A stretch of DNA of 64,000 nt from Rhabdornis inornatus (Eukaryota; Chordata; Aves; Passeriformes; Rhabdornithidae), in assembly GCA_013397075.1 (NCBI GenBank), contig VWZS01009602.1, positions 157,955-221,954 of the forward strand, in the 5' to 3' direction. Below are positions 1 to 12,340 of this stretch, in pieces. Under the pieces are notes generated by a model that worked only from the letters and a program-made list of their open reading frames with translations, was not told where the DNA came from and did no database searches. The position numbers and the translations under genes were made by a program. The stretch's first letter is position 1, and each line of letters opens with the position of its first letter.

Positions 1-3000
1 CTTTTAGCCTTTTCTCATTTTTTTCTCTTCTGTTTTCACCTTGATTTATATGTGCTGCATTTTCCTTCCCTTTCTCCTTTTCCTTTCACTAGCTTCTAAC
101 TCGGAGATGGAACAGGTTAGGTTGTTTGGGTTTGGACCAATATTTTTAATATCTCATGTTCAGCTCTTTTAAATTAGGCAAAACTTATTGCAACCAAGAA
201 GTGGAAGCATCTTTAAATCAGCTGACACACAGGTTATTGTTATAAGGACTGCATCTGTGTTTGAGATCCTGCTAAGTGATGCAATTATTCCACATGAAGC
301 TGCTAGGAAAATCAGAGTGCAAAGCACAGCCACCATAAGGCTTTAGGCACTGTGCAATAGGAAAGCATTGTGAAATTTGTACCACACTAAAAGTCTGATA
401 TCTAAAGAGAAAAAGAAATTCAATCCACTGAGTCCAAATGAGACAAAAGTCTACATAAAAAAAATTGCAAAAAAATGTAGCAAGTGTGAAGCCAGTAAAA
501 TATATTTTAGGTTGTGACCTAAGAAACTATCATGCTTACAATTGAATAAAATGGGAAGCTGGGTTATTGTCTGAATGATAAACCCTTTGTGAGGCACTGA
601 AGTTGACTGCAGATTATTCCTGTGTTTTCCCTCACATAACTGTGCTATGATTTTATCAGTTGCAAGCAAAATGTGCACCTCAAGTCACGCACTCTTAAAA
701 AAACCAGCAATATAATCTATTTAGAGAAGGCCTGAAGCATTTGCAGAACAAGTACATCATTTTAAAAGTTTTTCCATGGGGAATTACTTACAAAAATATG
801 TATCTTTTGGGATTTGTACCAGGATATTTCTTAATTATTGCTGACATGCCCCCCATAACACCATAAGCTCCCTCAAAGGGCAGGAAAAGAGACTCGGTCT
901 CCCTTAATCACCAAGTATAAACCAAATAAATTCAGCAGATATCTCATGCTATTGAGGCAACAAATTGATACATTCAGAGTTCCCTAATGACTGAAATGTA
1001 TAAAAACTACCAGGACAAAATAGTGCTGCATGTTGTCAGGATGAAACCTCAATTTTTTTTATTTTTTTATTTTTTTTTTAGGGCACTTTTCAGAGCTACA
1101 AACTGGCACAGAAAGCTGCAAATGGGATGTGACCAAAGTTTGTCTGATCAGTCAGAGGCATCATTTGTGTCACAGAGGCAGCTGAATTGATTTGCAGGTG
1201 CAGTGAATGAGGCCTTCAAGGAATCAGGATAGGGAGCAAGTCCTGAATGTGTTTCAGATCTAGAATAGCATTCAAAAAACACGAGTTGTCTCGCTAATTT
1301 GGGCATTTTAAAAATAAAGACTGAAAGCCAAGGATTTCCACAAAGAATTGGTGTAGAGTATCCATGCAGGGTGCTGTATGTCATCTTCAACTTTGTACAG
1401 CTCCCCTGAGCAGCCAACCTCGGTTAAATCAAGTGTGACGTGCAATTTTGGTCTCTGTGACTGTTTTCCTTCTGTTTATCCTCATCCGTTGATCCGTGTT
1501 GAGCTCTTCAGGTATGAATAAACACAAGAAGTTTTGTGGCATTGTTCTGTATTTTTGCACACTGATAGCATGACAGCTTTGTAGAGTCCCAGGGGCATTG
1601 AGGTTGCACTGCACAATTTGCTTAATAATTTTTTTAAAAGAGACAAAGCCACTCCAGGTTGTCCCTTGCTATTCAAACTGTATTTGGCCATGAGAGGGAA
1701 GAAACATAACCATGTGCTTTACATGTAATATATCAAAGCCATCCATCAACACCAGCTCACTTGAATCTTGTCTGAGTTTGAAGTCTTGTGTTTTGCAGAA
1801 AAGGGCTTGAAACCAGATGAGTTTTAGGACACATTTTTCTCACGAAGTTAGATGCAATCCTTGTGGATTTATTTATATTTTTATCCTGGAGAACGTTTAG
1901 ATTCTTATGGGAATGGGAACTCATTTCCAACTGACTTTATTTAAAGTTATGATCCCTGAATCTGCATAGGGTTCAATGACCCTTGCACACAAGGGTTTTA
2001 GTACAGGAGGAGACACTCAAAATCACTGTCAAACTACACACAGGCCTTCACACTTGCACATAATGGAAGAAAAATTTGTTTTGTGCTTTTAATTTTCAGA
2101 TTATTTTCCAATGAAAACAATGACAATTTAAAATAATAAAAGACTGATGTCCTTTATCTAGACAGGAATATTTAAAGTAATTATAATCACTGTGGCTATA
2201 TTCATCCAAGATTATTTAATACAGTGATATGCTTTAAGGAATGTATTTTTAAATTTTAATTTTCCAGTGTTTCAGCAAAGAGATGAAGGAGGCTGAATGA
2301 GAGCCTTGTTCTGCTGCAATCTCTAACCTCTGCAGTTCAAATTTATCAATCTGTTATATTGTTATAAGTACAGACTCAGACACCATAACCTTCCTCTGTA
2401 TGCATTTGGTTCTTTTGCTTTTGTCTTACCAGTCTTTAAGAGTTGTCTAAACAGTAGACTTTTGCTCAGGTACATTTTAATGTTCTTTGGGACAGACTTG
2501 AAAGACATTTAATGCTTTATCCACAGGAAAAAATTGAATTTAATTTACTGTTTCTGCCTCAAAACTCCTCTAAATCCCTGTTCAGTCATCTGCTCACCCT
2601 GGAGCCAGCTGAGGTTCACAGCTACGAGATTGCTGCCCAATCAAGTTCCTAAACATACATTGTTTAAAAAAGTTTTAAAGTAAGATTGCACAATAGTTTA
2701 ATTCCATGTCTGAGGATTGAATTTTGGAAGTTCGACTTCTAGATTTCTAATTCAATCAGTGTGTCTACTGTTTCACATATAGATATATTATATATATGAG
2801 GAAACAATAAAGGCAAACCAAAAGAGTACTTTAAAGTTCTTTACCAAAAAAAGAGAATCCTTCTCAACACTGAAAAACCATGATCTTTCATTCCTTTCTT
2901 GGTCTGAATTAAAGAAGAAACAACTTGCAGCTGCAAAAAAAAAAAAAAAAAACCTCCACCTTTTTTGTGCCTTATAAAAAGATAGCACAGAAATCTTTTT

Positions 3001-5139
3001 ACTCAAGATTTTTAGGAACTTTTGAAACTTTCTCAAAATATTGTCATCACAAACATCCCTGATGTCAAAAGCCTGCACTGTCACCAGAGTAATTTGAGTC
3101 ATCACCCACAAAAATAGTGCAGCAAGATAAATGAACCATTCTTACAAAGAACTGTCTAATATGACACTTAAAAATCCTTCAAGTAAGAAAAATAATTACT
3201 GCTGTTCACTATTTAAGGTCTTATTTGCAGGTTAAGCCATCCAGTCTAACAAACTCAAATGCTGTTTTTTCTGGAGTCTCCCTGCATGATCAACAGAGAG
3301 ACCCATGTTTGTTTGTCCAATCATTTTGTATATTCACTTCCCTAAAAATTTGTTCTCATACTTTTCTTTCATAAACTCTTTTTTCACTCCAGTTATATCT
3401 CACTTCTCATTTAAGTACACATGTTTTTTGACTGAACAACCCCTTGTTAGCTGATGTCATCAAACAGACCAAGGGGGATGGCTGCCTCCATTCTGAGAAT
3501 TGCAGGCAGCAAGAATTCCCATTTCTTTAAGGGTTTTTTATACTGTTTTAATTTTTCCAGTTTTTTTTTTTTTTTTTAATTAAGAAAACCATATGTAAAT
3601 GCACTTCAGCAAACAAATAATCTTACAATCCCCCCAAAAACCCCAGGGTTTATGCTACTGTTTCATATCACACAAGGGTGTTAGGCCCACTGCCAATGTT
3701 AATCCATTCCATATTAGAAACCTAAAACCTCTCAGATGTATCAGGCAGCCTACCAACCCTGTGTGCTGGAATTTGGCTAAATTCCTGATAGCCATCCCCC
3801 TGCACTTCAGTGGGGAGCAGGCTGGGCTTCCTCAGGACTTGTCATGGCTGGATTTCTGGATTTCTGGTGGCACTGGAGTTTCACTAAAGCTGTTGCTGGA
3901 GCTTTATTCTCTGCCATCCAAACTGCAGTGGTCACTGCTGAAACACTGCAGGTCTCATGCCACAGAGTCAGAACGTGCCATATTTGCCAGCTTGTACCAC
4001 AGTTATTTCCTTTCCTAAGCCTCTGGAAACAGACACAAATGATAATTGTTAGCAAATGCCGTGTGCTGTACTATTTGCAGAGAGGCTTACATAATTAATG
4101 AGCAGTCCAGAGATACTGGTGTTTGCTGAATTATTGTGAGTTGGAAACACCTCAGCACCTGTTTGCTTTTTTTAGCAATCTGTCTTTATGAGGCTTTGAA
4201 AATGATGTTACAATGCCACCAACGTACAAAGCAAGCAGTGATTTTTGTTTTATGGATTTCATAGACTCTGGGGGAAAAGTAGTGTCTACTGATTTATTCA
4301 GATGCAGCAAAAGTTCTATTTTAAAATATAAATGGGTGTTAACAAATGTTAGCCAGTCCCTAGACTGGCATCCCTGTTTAACATAGTCCTGCTTTAAACT
4401 GGATCATGATATCACGGTCCTAAATTGTGAGGACACTGAAAGAATTTATTCCAAGGGCTAGATGCAATTTCAGGGCTTTATTTTTCCCTTAAATTCTCTT
4501 CATGCCAGAGGTGAATATAAGCTAACTGAATTATTTCACCCTCTACATCATCAGCCAAACAACTTGAAGAGCAGTTGCCATTTTTGGATAATTAATACTC
4601 TAAATCAATTCGTGTTTATCTGGGTGTCCATTACGCAATCTGTTGCTGTTATCCAGCACAACAGCTGGGTATAATTTATTTCTGGCTTATCTGGCAGCTT
4701 ACAGGCATAGAATTAAACTTACATATTCTTCAAAAGTGTTGGGAAAGAGTTACCATGAAAGCATCCCCTTTCAGCAGAGAGCTCTGTTTTGTCTGAGTTG
4801 TGTTGGATATTTTGCACCTTTTTTTACCCAGTCTAGGGGCTCTGAACACCTGTATAATTTGTAGGACAGCAAAATGCCATCAGATGATATTCCAAGTATT
4901 TACCCAGCTAATAGCTTCACAGGATAGAGCTGGGATTTTTGGGAACATGCATAAGTGTACTAAAAAAAGGGATTTAACTGGCAGAGCTGTAGACCTGTAA
5001 ACCACAGTCACAAGTGTGACTTCAGCCAGCTCAAAACGAGGAAAAACTGTCAGGTGCTGTGCTGCTGGAAGGAATTAAAGATTGGGCTGAGGAGTGGCAA
5101 AGAGGAAGACTGGCCCAAAATTTATAATCAGCAATGACC
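1..5139. other. AT-rich non-coding DNA without a recognisable gene
   Basis: No open frame here exceeds about 140 codons and none shows a domain or compositional sign of coding. The block holds T-rich and A-rich homopolymers (about 1052-1079, A18 at 2935-2952, T17 at 3561-3577) and an AT dinucleotide-rich spot near 2778-2798. No CR1 or LTR signature was seen. The part around 4560-4720 keeps dense transcription-factor-like words, including ATTACGCAAT at 4630-4639 (a C/EBP-PAR-bZIP type site). That part could be a conserved non-coding element, but only an alignment would show this. Confidence 0.6.
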
Positions 5140-5230
5140 AATAAATAAATAAATAAATAAAAAAAACAAATACCAAAAAAACAAACAAAAAACAAAACAA
5201 AAAAAACCAAAACCAAAACAAAAAAAAAAC
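5140..5230. repeat. A-rich simple repeat: (AATA)n followed by AAAC/AAACC-rich tract
   Basis: About five AATA units are followed by A-runs broken by single or paired C bases. It is low-complexity DNA. On the reverse strand it creates a spurious Phe/Val-rich open frame of about 70 codons (5031-5243). The A-rich end could be an old retroposon tail, but no element body is recognisable upstream. Confidence 0.85.
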
Positions 5231-8164
5231 CTGTCTCATTCAAGTGAAAAGTTAATTTGAAAGAAATGCTCTGTATTTGTGGATATTATTAAACAAATAT
5301 ACTAAAATACTATTACAGCTCATTTTTCAAAAGAAACTTGTGTGCATGGAATGAAAAATGTTTGTATTTAAGAGCTGCTGTAGTAGATTTTTGTTTTATA
5401 AAACACATTTCTTAAAAAAAAAAAGAACATGGCATAGAAACACAAACATACAAACACACACATCTGCACACACATACTTCCCAATGTGAGATGTCTGTTT
5501 GAAAGATGTCAGTTCTTTCAGTGACTTCAAGTTTCTTCAAGGCAGAAAACTCTGGAAGATACAGTGTAGCTGAACATCTGTCTTGTCATGTAGGCAGATA
5601 TTAGGATTAAATTAACTAGAAATGAATCGAATGATATATGACAGGGTGCAGATGTCCCAGCCACAGTGTGATAATTTCATTGCAAAACTATGTAATGAAT
5701 TCCATACATTACAGAAACACAAATATACCACTTTAGGTAATTGTGATGAAAAGGTATAATATGGAATGGATAAACAGATGGTGTACCCAAAGGCATTTTT
5801 CGTTTACTGTTGCTCTCTAGTCATTTTGAAATTACTTTATTTGGTTTACTCTACATCTATTATTACATCCTTTTTCTTCTTTTTATTTTTTTTTTTTTCC
5901 TTCTTAGCTCTCCTGAATCTGGATTCCATGAGGAGCTTTAAGGACCATTTTGCACGCCTGCTCCTGATAGACTGGTTAGCTCCTATTTTCTTTTGTAAAC
6001 TGCACATAACTGTGCTACATCTGAAGCCAACATTTCCGTGACTTCAGCACAAACTGGATCGATTCTGGTAGCCTTTTGGCTTTCCATATTTTCTAAATTG
6101 GCACATGCTGCATCTGTGCTACTTGAATTAGCAGTACTGTTCTTATTTTACCACAGATTATTGGCAAATTTTCCTTTATTACCTGCAAATGAGTATTTTG
6201 GACAGCATGAGAGATTCAGCTGAGGCCTCACCATTTCCAACTGGTGTATTAAAATGTGATTACATGAAGATATATTTTACTATATGATTATTTGACCATC
6301 CTGAAAAATAAAACCCTTTTTTACATCTGTCAACAGAGGTTTTTTTTAAATGCTAAAATAGTTAAATCTGCAACATGGCTTTCAGTCACTGGCCTCGTTT
6401 GGAGAATGTAGCCAGCTCTTGAGTTTTTTAATGTTCAAAGATGAACTTTAGGGAGATCAGTAACTGAGGTGCTCCAAGTAGAAACTTAAAATCCATTCAC
6501 TGCATCTCTATGCACTGAGCTTGGAGGCTGCACTGAGGCCCATTTGAAAATACAAAATTTTAGTTCTGCTGTTAACTGCAGATTAATTAGCTAATGGCTC
6601 ATCAACCCAAAAAGTAATATAAAAATACTTTCGAATGCAGTAGAGATTAGGAAAAAAAAAAAAACCATCTGCAATAAATTATTATTTATTTTTTGCTGTT
6701 ATCATCTTGATTCATATTCCAGTATCACAGCAATGGTACTGAAGCACTGGTGTTCACTTGCAATAAAGAGATTCTGAGGTTATCAACAGCTTCGGTTCCA
6801 ATTCAGTATTTAATCACTGATTTTTATTTATTGAAATAAATAAGATATTTATTGCCAAAGATATTTATTGCCGTGTATTCTCCAATTCCATGGATGTTCC
6901 CTCTTAATTATTAACCATGTCTCTAATTTTAGATCTATTTTTTAAGAGAAAAATCTTTAGTAATTGAAACAAAACGGGCAAGTGTTGTCAGCTGATTTTA
7001 TTTCTATCCTAAAGCAAATCAGTGACTAAATATGGCAGCATTTTTATTGCCACCAGTACAAACACATGCAAGCACCCTACATATTTCAATCATTTCTGCA
7101 GTGGTTGGTTTTATTGCTGGGTTTAATCACTTTAACTCAATGCAGTTTATATAGTGGTTTGATGAAGGTCCAGTTCCAGTACATTAAAATGTTAACACAC
7201 TGGTTGCTAGATTTTTACTTCATACCTGCTTGTTTCATTTTCAGATTCAATGTTACTATTTTCTGTTTCTTAAGCTTTCAAAGGAAGGGAGTCTGTTTAG
7301 AAGCATATGTTTTTAAATATGGAGATAGCACAGTTCATTTTCTCATGATGAAAGCATATTTTGGATAATCATTTTTTTCCAAACAGATGCCCAGTTTATC
7401 TCACTTAAATCAACTGTTTCTGACTGGACCAATTCCTGGATGAGTTAATTGAGCATGGCTAAACCCAAAATGCTGGGCTAATCCAAGGAAATAGGAAGAG
7501 GTGATGACTGTGAAGATTCTCAGCTTCCAGTAAAGGTGTTTGGTTGTTTACTCATATTCTCACAACAGAAGGAATGTAACAAACTCAGCCCACTGGAAAT
7601 AATTCTGGATAATCTCACTCCATTACTTTCAGTGAAATTGAGTCTGCTCACTCTACCCTTGTGAACCAACATCTCGGGGAAACAAGAAGGTAATAGCTCA
7701 TTCAGGCGGTACAAAACACGTGACAGGAGGAGAGGCAGGCTGAAAGCTGTGTGCTTTTAGTTTTTAATTCATATTAGTAGTCCAGCATTAGTGTATTAGC
7801 TTCTCAATAGCTACACTGAGCACAGGAAATCAGAGCAATGCTGGCAGTGTGGTTGGCAATGCTGTTCATTTACCACCAGGCTGTCTTGCACACATCACAG
7901 CTGTTCATTCATGCTCACTTTTCAGACTTGGAAATTTTAGTTTGGTGAATTCTGATATCTTGTTTGATCCTTTCCTCCCCACCTCTGCACCTCCCATGAA
8001 ATCTTATTCTGAGAAACACATACTAAAAGAAAATCAGACTCTTGAATATCTTTGCTGTTAAAGAGGCATACTTTCTCTTCTCAGTGCTTTGTGTACACTC
8101 ATCTATCATTTTCTGTGCCACAGTTCATAGGCAGCCCAGGGCACCAGGCATAGAAACCAACCAC
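5231..8164. other. AT-rich non-coding DNA without a recognisable gene
   Basis: Unique AT-rich sequence. It contains a T-rich tract at about 5870-5905, an A13 run at 6652-6664, and a direct repeat of the 14-mer AGATATTTATTGCC at 6843-6856 and 6859-6872. No exon, RNA gene or mobile element was recognised. Confidence 0.6.
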
Positions 8165-8458
8165 CATTGCAGCATGAAGCTAGGGCAGGGGAGGTTTAGG
8201 TTGGGTATCAGGAAAAGGTTCCTCACCCAGAGGGTGTTTGGCCACTGGAACAGCTCCCCAGTGGTCACAGCACCAAGCCTGTCTGATTTCAAGAAGGGTT
8301 TGGACAATGCTCTTGGGCACAGGGTGTGACTCCTGGGGTGTCCTGTGCAGGGTCAGGAGCTGGACCCCATGGTCCTGATGGCTCCCATCCAACTGAGCAT
8401 ATTCTATGGTTCTGTGATTTAAAAAAAAAAAAAAAACAACAACTATAATTCTATGATT
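8165..8458 (+). mobile_element. CR1 LINE 3' end, 5'-truncated
   Basis: The segment reads as a CR1 3' terminal region. It begins with the GGTTTAGGTTGGGTATCAGG block at 8193-8212, followed by a run that corresponds to the usual 'kettle of lines': a failing-to-code stretch equivalent to lasting 3' UTR sequence, a 'gtggtcacagcaccaagcc' type stretch, and the octamer tail ATTCTATG/GTTCTGTG at 8401-8416. CR1 elements of birds are typically 5'-truncated copies of a few hundred bases, so this length is normal. The tail is odd: an A16 run (8421-8436) and a CAACAACT spacer separate the first octamers from another ATTCTATG at 8448-8455. No reverse-transcriptase domain remains, so the copy is dead. The 5' boundary is approximate. 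Confidence 0.9.
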
Positions 8459-11400
8459 AAAAAAGAATTAGGAAGATGGCCCCTAGATCTGAGGGTCAGA
8501 CTCTATTATGACTATTTTGGCTGATTATTAATTTTAAATGTGTATAGTTATACTGAGTTCTGCTTTAATAAGTATTACTGAGATGATAATAACTGATGCA
8601 GTTACCAGTTTTTCCATGTTTCTGAAGTTTTTCTTCACATTAATTTGCCCTTAATCTGAAACCATGACAAAATGTTTCTTGTTCCAGATCTTTTGCTAGC
8701 TTATCACTTACCACAATCCTGGACAGCTTTTCACCTGCAAGCTAATAATCTCAGGTGAAATTTCCTGCTGTCATTACTGGTGTGCAATGGTGATGCAGCT
8801 CTAATGAACTGGTGTGGTATCAGGGAAGAATTTGGTTCCTCTCTCAATGCAATAACCAAGTAAAGACTCGTGCATCTGTTCTGATGCCTGTGAGCAAAAT
8901 GGGATGATGACAAACTGCTAGCTGTCTTAACAGACACAAACACATTTATGGCCTTTGAAAGGATCCTTTTGCTCTCCTGACAGAGGGCACAGTAACTTCT
9001 AGATGACATATCATGTTCTTCCTAGGGCTCTTCCCTGTTGGCTTCAGATTTGAGCACAATCTTGGAGAGATTTGCCTGAGAAGTTCACACCTTTCCTGTG
9101 CATTAGCAGGCCAGTGGTCAAAAAGTTCACATAGGCTATGGCAATCAAGAAATACTCCCAGGTGCCTGACAGCTACTATAAGTAAAACTTAATATACCTA
9201 AAATTATAGTTTTATCTCCCTCTATCATTTTTCCATCTAAGGGTGAGCATTCCATCCCTTTGAAATGTTAATTTTCAGCTCAAAAAAAACCCCCAGCAAA
9301 CCTTGGATTTTTTTTCTAGAAAATAAAAAAAATACTTAAAGGATACCAGTCTACTACTTGTAGCAAGTTTACAGAGGCAATGAGGTTTGTTTGCATAGAA
9401 GAGAATTTCTCAAATCCTTTCACATATATTTCACAGGCCTACTGCACAGTGAGGGCTTCCTCTATGGAATGGTTCTGCTGTTATAAATGTATTGCCTTTA
9501 GCAAACACACCTAGCAGGATGGCTTTGAATTGCACAGAAATTGTATTCTTATTCCTAATAACCTCTGTTTGTAATTATTTTTTTTTTATACTTCAACAGT
9601 TACTTTTTTTTTTCAAATTACTTTTGTTAAGCCCTTATTAGAAAATCAGAAACAAAACCCCTGAAACAAAAATCCTTAGCACCTCAGTCTGACCCCAAGC
9701 CCTCCCCCTTGTCAAAAATCCAACCAAAATCCTCTTGCAACACTGTGTTAAGCAGATGTAGTAATCTTACACTTGACTTACAGTTGACACAGTCTGGTTT
9801 TTTTGAACAAGGCAACTCGACTGGAGAAGGAATCAGGAAATTACTGGCATAGAGAAGGAATAATTAAAAAAAAAAAAATTAGCCAGGGATTCATTCTGTG
9901 AGGACTTGTTGGGTCATATGAGGTTATCAACTAAACAAGTTAATGGGATCACACCCTGCTTGAAAAACAGACAAGAATATGCATATGAATGAGCAAATGC
10001 AAACCCCATTTTCCCCTGTTTGTTATTGTTTGCAAACACAAAAAAAAACACTTGGGCAGACTTCTGAGGCTATCAATAAAAATCTAGAGGAAATTTAGAG
10101 ATTTGGGGCTTTAATTTTACCTATTTCCTGTGTGGCTATTTACTGTCAGTACTTTTCTGATATTAATGAAAATGAGCTGCAAAGTGGGTTTGTGACTATG
10201 ACTGAGACTAGCAGAGCTAGGCCTTTAAAACTGACCTTCTTCCTGACCATTCATAAACCAGATTGGTTATGTCAGCTTTTATATTTATTTATTCCTGTTG
10301 TGGATGTCTTAAATAAGGATTTTCACCCTAATAACCATTTGGACTCATGAATGAAAAAAAAAACCAAACAAAACAAATCTGGGCAGCAACCACCAAAATC
10401 ATCAAATATTTCATTTTTATCAGGGTGAGTTGTGTTCAAGACTCAAGAGCCAGGACAGACACTGCTGATTGCAATATGAGGTATTATAACTGATTGCAGA
10501 AGAACACAAAATCTTTTTGCTATTCTGAGGCAAATGGAGTAGTATTACTTACCACATTTCTTAATTCTTTCTCTCTTTCCTCCTCCTTCAGCACTACTAG
10601 AAAGCCAACAATAGACATTTCAGTGAAAATGTGAGCTATCTTTCACGAATTTTAATCTAAAAACTGGGTTTCAGTCACCTGTAGTTACCAATAGGGCCTG
10701 TTAGCTGAAGCAAGGCTATGCAAAGAGCTGATATCTAATATTTGTAAGCTCTGTTCAGTTTGTGTCTTATCTGAGGCATTGTTGCATAAAATGCATTTCA
10801 TGTTTAGGAAAAAAAAGATATGACTACAGTCTTTAGTTATTTTTAATGCAGACTAGGGGGACCATAGGGAATATTGTGATTTCCAAGATTTCTGATGAGA
10901 ATGCCTCTCCACATATGTGCTGGAATACATTTCTATGTCTTTATTCATTTATTGATCATGTTGCAATTCTCTGAAAAGGAAAATACTTTTTCTATAGTGA
11001 TATCACTGCTCATATGGAGAACTAATCACAGATTAAATTTAAATAATTTATATGCAAAATTAATTTTCCTAATGGTATAGGAGTTCAGTTAGATTTACAG
11101 CAGCTTTACTGCTATTCTGAAGCCTTTACCATGCTGAAAAAAAACCAAACCCAAACAGAACACTGCAGTGAACACAATCTGAGATTTGCAAAAAGATTTT
11201 TTCCATATTCAGGATGTGTTCTTGGTGTAGGAATCCTAGACTGGAGTGCAGAATTGGGTTGCAATAGGTGTGTTTTATCTTTTCTAAACAGAGGCATAAA
11301 TGAGCCCAAGCTCTTGCATTAGGGAATTAGGCCTGATCCACACTGGTGCTATCTAAAATCTTCCAGCTCATTTTTGGGAGACATGGGTGAGGACATCAGG

Positions 11401-12118
11401 ATCAGAATCTGAGCTGTGTGTATACAGCAGCCTTCATGTTGTGTGCTGTATTTCAACCTGGAAACCTTGGTGCCAGTGATGGACTCTGTAAAAAGTGCAG
11501 GCTTGGATGAATGAAATAGTGGGTTTCACCAGTGGGGTCATCACAGGGTCAGTGATCAAAATATTATTGTAAAAAATATTGATAACCTGCTGCTGTTCAA
11601 TTTAACCTCCCCCTGGGATTAACTGAAGGTCTTTTTTAATTGTCCAAACTGATATTAGCAGTATACTGAAAAAAATCTGTGAGGTCCAACATGCTAGGAG
11701 ATGGTTTTCTTTTAAAATACTACCTACTATATATACTAATAAAATACTAATAAATGCTATAAAATACTAATAGGAATATGGCTGCTCTTCCTGGGACATG
11801 GTTACTTTTATTGGGGAGTCCACTTGAGCTCTTCACTTTTTTCAACCTTCAGCTTAAAAAGTTGAAACAACTACATCTCCCAGAAATCATAAAATCCCCA
11901 CAAATATATTAAGGAAATGGGATAATGACTAAATTGAAAGTAGAATTTGAGACTTTGGGTGTAGCAAATGAGTCCTTAAAAAAACAACAAAAAATACCCA
12001 TGTAAGAGTGGAACACAGAACCTGGAGAGAGGGGGACAGTGCAAAGAGAGATTGTGGATTGTGTCTGTTTACTCTCCACTGATCTTGTAAATTCTTGTAA
12101 ATTAATAAAAGGATCTCC
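8459..12118. other. AT-rich non-coding DNA without a recognisable gene
   Basis: Unique AT-rich sequence with short homopolymers (for example near 9579-9590 and 9866-9878). Nearly duplicated AT words occur at about 11735-11775, built on ATAAAATACTAATA. A 10-bp direct duplication (CTTGTAAATT, about 12084-12103) sits just before the TG-rich tract. No coding or RNA gene was recognised. Confidence 0.55.
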
Positions 12119-12340
12119 CTTTTGGTTGTTTGTGGGTGTTTTTTTTTTGTTTGGTTTGGTTTTGTTTTGTTTGGTTTGCTTTGTTTTTGTGTGTGTGTGT
12201 GGTGGTTTTTTTTGTGTATGTTTTTTGTCTTTTTTTTTTAAATTATTTTTATTTTTTTGTTTGGTTTTTTTGTTTGTTTGTTTGTTTTTGTGGGGGTTTT
12301 TTTTGTTTGTTTGTTTGTTTTGTTTTTGTGTGTGTGTGTG
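12119..12340. repeat. TG/T-rich low-complexity tract (TTTG)n and (TG)n
   Basis: About 220 bases of almost pure T and G on the + strand. They mix TTTG and TTTTG units with two clean (TG)n runs (about 12190-12202 and 12328-12340). Both strands are free of most stops, so the tract makes false 75-150-codon frames: Cys/Phe/Val-rich on + and Lys/Asn/Thr-rich on -. Replication slippage is the simplest origin. Confidence 0.9.
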
